Source: Patiria pectinifera (taxonomy: Eukaryota > Echinodermata > Asteroidea > Valvatida > Asterinidae). From it: DNA of 64,000 nucleotides. The notes under the pieces are model-generated. The model was given only the letters and a program-made list of their open reading frames with translations. It had not been told where the DNA came from and made no database searches. A program made the position numbers and the translations under genes. The stretch is taken from assembly GCA_029964075.1 (NCBI GenBank), contig CM057147.1, positions 28,913,513 to 28,977,512 on the forward strand. The letters run 5' to 3'. Positions 60,361-64,000 of the stretch are shown piece by piece. Position 1 is the first letter of the stretch. The number at the start of each line of letters is the position of its first letter.

Positions 60361-63300
60361 AACTGTCTTGATTTGATTAAAATGACAAGCATGCAACTTT
60401 TTCTGGGATCACCTGATTTCCTCGTTTTGTACACCATTTGTGCCATTAAAGTAAAACACTTTTGGGGGGGGGGAGATTTCCAATTACATGCTTGTAAAAA
60501 GAAGATAAAAATGCTTATATATATGTAGCTTTATACTTGAAGCATTTCAGTAATAATTAAACATTGTGTGCATAGTTCAACATAATTCAACCATATATGC
60601 AAACAGAGGTCAAGTAAAAATAAATGAGCGTCAACTTATCCTTGATTTTTCAAATTTGGACAATGTACACTTTTGGACTTTAACACATTCCTGCTAATAT
60701 CATACTTTTGCATGAGGCAGGTACAAAGTGATTGTGTCCAGTAGGTGCTGAGCAGTTTGCTAGACATGAATTTGGTATTGTGCTGTTTCTGATGAACTAT
60801 TTTCTGTTTTATTCTATTCAGGGAGGCACAGTAATAATAAGCGGCTGAAAAGAAGCTATGCCAACATCCTTCTTTCAAACATGTCAAGGCAGAGTTACTG
60901 AGTGATTCTACCATCTCAGTCAGCATTTAGAATTCAAATGGCCAAACACGTATGACGCATTCAAGAATGGCCCTAAATTGTCTTCTGCTGTTACAAGCAA
61001 CATGTACATGTATATCATTCACTTGAATCTTAAGAAACATGAAATGGGAAAGTGTCTTCACAAAACTCTGTCTAAAGTATCACGCATAACAAACCTGTCA
61101 CACAGTGTATGTGTTCATCTTTTCAAACTGTGGACAAATATACCAGAGAACAAAAGAGAACAATTTGATCCACGATTCCCAAAAAAGTTAAGAGTACAAA
61201 CAAAAGAGGGACAATAGGACGTCAACGATAGACGGTGAACATGCGTTTATGCAGTTTGGTGAACATTCTTTTTTGGGACTCCATGCAGTGGAAAACCCTG
61301 TTGGCTGCGAGACAGTTCCTGACTGACTGCTAGTGACATACATGTACATGTTATGTAAAATCTGGCGATTGATACGTTGATAGTACATCTGTGTTATTTT
61401 CCAGTTCTTCATCTTGCAGTTCAATAGATGCAGACAACAACTAAATGGGCAAGAGACAATATGCACACAGTATGTTCTGTACCAAATCAACATGCAACTC
61501 TGTAATGTTTGAGATACATGTATTCAATTTCATTGATTTCAAATATTTAATTGATTCCACTGTTAGACATAAGACAAGAATACCCACCAGAAATGTTATT
61601 ATTGAAAAAAATGTGCTAGTTCTCATAAAATTGATTATAGTGGTTTGTTTGCTTGAACATATTTTACTTAGCTGAATTTTTTTTAAAGGGGCAGTGGCAT
61701 GTGTATTTACATGTGAATGTCTACTGAGCTAATTTCCTGTGCCATGCCCCTACTACATGTATATGAACATGTAGTCTCGTCTGCATTCTAGGGCCTGTTG
61801 TTGAAAACGTTTTCCCTTGCTCCTTTATAATACTTGTTTCTGGTAGTGTTTGGGGGGTAGGGGTGTGAGCTCCTATTTTCTTTATGAAGACACTTTTGTG
61901 ATATGTTCTTGTTATATAAGCATTTGACATGTACCGGTTCATATCTGACTTGGATACTCAATGTCATAATATTCAGAAGACACATATTATGGGTTAAGGA
62001 AGCATAACTATTTGGAACTGTTTTGTTGTAAAATCGCCATAAATTGTTTGTGTAAATCTATTGCTTTTTGGGCTATGAACGTTACTCCTCATGTTATTTA
62101 TCAAGTGTATTTTCAATAAAATTGCTCACGATGACAAGATTCTAATGCACTCTTTATTTTCTAAATTCCTTACTTTGAGGTTTAACCTTCTTTTTGAGTC
62201 ACAGGGGCAATATTTTTCCCCCGAACTACATCGCGAATGGGGGTTTACGGTACAACGTTTTTAGCTTTAAACTATGACGTTTTGGACTTCACTGTCTTCT
62301 CTTTAAAAGAAAAAAAGAGACAAAATACAAAATAAGAACAAAAGAAATTAATTTGACCCTAATGAAATTCGGGACTCTATTTCCCTTAAAAACAAGAAAA
62401 TCCTCCAAAGCCTAAAATTAAATGGAAAAAATTGGATAAATACGGATATTGGAAATTTAGAACCATAGCCTCACGGTCCAAAAATAAAAGTATAGAGGGC
62501 ACTCAAAAACCCTATATTACTGGATGTAGTTTGGGAAAAGAAAATTTGCTACCCCACCGTAGCAGCGCAGGGGGGATGTTGGGGTGGGCACAATCGACTT
62601 GACCCTGTCCAGGCCTTGCACACTGTAAACAGGTCCCGGCAAGCAAAGCAAAGGCAGGGTGACCATGGCCAAATTCTGTTAAGCAATTAAATATTTCCAA
62701 AAGATTCAACAATTACAAAGGATATCAGATATGGTAACGATAAATAGGACTTAGCTTACTTTTAGATGAAATTTGCCTTTTCCTCCGTTTCTGAAGTGTT
62801 AAGAAATTAGCTATGTTGTCATTCTCAAACATTTTGATAGTACATGTTCTAAAAAGGTGACATCTTTCATGTAGACATTTGAATTATTGGTATTTTGGTC
62901 AATTCCCATTGTTACATATTTGCCTTTTCCAATGTAGCAACCACCAAGTCGTCAACCGAGCCTGTTCTTCAATAAAATACTTCATAAAAAATGAGTCAAA
63001 TTTGTCTTCTATTTTTTTTGAACTGATTGTTTCTTTTTTTTGGGGGGGGGGGGTTCGAGTGTAATGAGACTAATCATCTGAGCACGTACTCATTTGAATA
63101 AATAATATGATTGTGTGAAGTTTCAATAACATAAATTAGTGCAGTCATTTCCTTTAACAAAAACTTTTTGTGCAACGGCTTTGAAATTTGATTTTCTGCA
63201 TTATTTTTTTTTTAATTGAGGTGATGTTTTTCTGTTTTGAATGCATTATTATTTTTTGTGCTGTTGTTGTTTTTGTTATACATATATAGATTTAGGACTT

Positions 63301-63452
63301 CCAGAGTGTACACCTTTAAGATGATGCGCTGGGTCCCATTATGACATCATCATGGCTTCTGATTTGGTATCTACATGTATACTAAGAAAGGAACGACATC
63401 TGTCTGTTTGCCCTTCCCCTAACGCAGAACAAAAATCACTGAGACAAGTCTA
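60361..63452. other. AT-rich non-coding stretch
   Basis: No gene or RNA recognised. Contains simple ACATGT repeats and G-runs at about 60465-60473 and 63041-63052. Confidence 0.5.
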
Positions 63453-63766
63453 CTGATTGGCGAATGGGGGCGCCATTCACTTTTTACGGTGTGCCGCTAT
63501 ATTTTTTGGGTGACGCGCTGTCCTTATTTTGATCCCGTAAAAGTGTTCAGTTCAGGCTAACGAGGCCTTGCATAGCTTAGCCTGTGCGCCCGTACAATCG
63601 TTAAAGTTACTGATTGGCGAATGGTGGGCCATTCAGTTAATACGGTGTGCCGTTATTTTGTTTTGTAACGCGCTATCCTTTTGATCCCGTGAAAGTGTTA
63701 ATAAGATGCTGCCCGCTCGTTTTACGCTGCCTGGCCTTACACAGCTAATACAACCGTTAAAGTTAT
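63453..63766. repeat. 157-bp tandem duplication
   Basis: Two diverged copies starting CTGATTGGCGAATGG at 63453 and 63610, each with ACGGTGTGCCG, TTTTGATCCCGT and CGTTAAAGTTA. Each copy carries a CCAAT core (ATTGG). Confidence 0.9.
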
Positions 63767-64000
63767 GTACTGCCCTCTTTTGGCGAGAATGAAGGGACGT
63801 AATGTACATTGTACGACGTTTCAAAGCCACGTGTACGTGCTATACATGTGGAAGTCCTGTGCATGTTTTAAAGTTCTCTGCCGCAACTTGCGCAAGGGTA
63901 TTTTTTTGCCGACGCCGTGTCAATTGTGTGAAAATTTTGACAAGCTGGGAATTTGGGACTGTTGAGGCAAATGTTTACACTATCATTTAATGGGCAATTC
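63767..64000. other. Window end, non-coding
   Basis: No gene seen; overlapping short ORFs on both strands look random. Confidence 0.5.

Overview
This is a window of animal nuclear DNA: genes are split by GT-AG introns, intergenic DNA is AT-rich and packed with small inverted-repeat elements, and transposons of several classes are present. The SRSF1-type splicing factor, the Helentron-type Helitron and the abundant ACATGT/GTACAT microsatellites suggest a marine deuterostome, most likely an echinoderm or another ambulacrarian. The species assignment is inference; no marker gene in the window fixes it.

Layout. (1) 1-10 kb: a complete four-exon SRSF1 (ASF/SF2) gene on the + strand (CDS 1359-5811, 252 aa), with a CCAAT-rich upstream region, introns holding hairpins and small MITEs, and possible spliced purine-rich exons downstream. 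(2) 10-15 kb: mostly non-coding, with a tRNA-like sequence inside an inverted-repeat element. (3) 15-21 kb: a duplicated pair of minus-strand genes for a small predicted membrane protein. The full copy is at 18831-19409; the copy at 15297-15608 lacks about 86 codons in frame. A 42-bp minisatellite lies upstream of the short copy, and a triplicated CCAAT-N12-E-box module lies upstream of the full copy. (4) 22-31.4 kb: a repeat district with an 844-bp inverted repeat, a tandem array of long palindromes interrupted by a hAT-like MITE, a 21-bp satellite interrupted by a TA-flanked MITE, and a 3.7-kb repeat block with about 20 perfect TGACGTCA palindromes, mostly in pairs exactly 11 bp apart. (5) 33-38 kb: a six-exon minus-strand gene with every junction in phase, whose product (at least 287 aa) resembles OB-fold, RPA1-like ssDNA-binding proteins. 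(6) 38947-41909: a 2963-bp DNA transposon with 610-bp terminal inverted repeats and a TCTA target duplication; its transposase is frameshifted and appears internally deleted. (7) 45.3-54.7 kb: a Helentron (rolling-circle transposon) with two long overlapping ORFs, the first with a PHD-like finger, a C76-like cysteine peptidase domain and an OTU domain, the second with a DUF6570-like Cys-rich region, a HUH/Y2 Rep, a PIF1 helicase and a C-terminal endonuclease. (8) 56.9-58.3 kb: a 5'-truncated, frameshifted LINE. The rest is repeats and featureless AT-rich DNA.

How the parts work together. SRSF1 is the clear conserved host gene. The Helentron carries all the enzymes expected for rolling-circle transposition plus two deubiquitinase-like domains, and its two ORFs overlap by 56 nt across an A11 run, so they could be one polyprotein joined by frameshifting or broken by a one-base indel. 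The RPA-like gene lies divergently about 7 kb upstream. RPA genes are known cargo of some Helitrons, so a functional link is possible but not shown.
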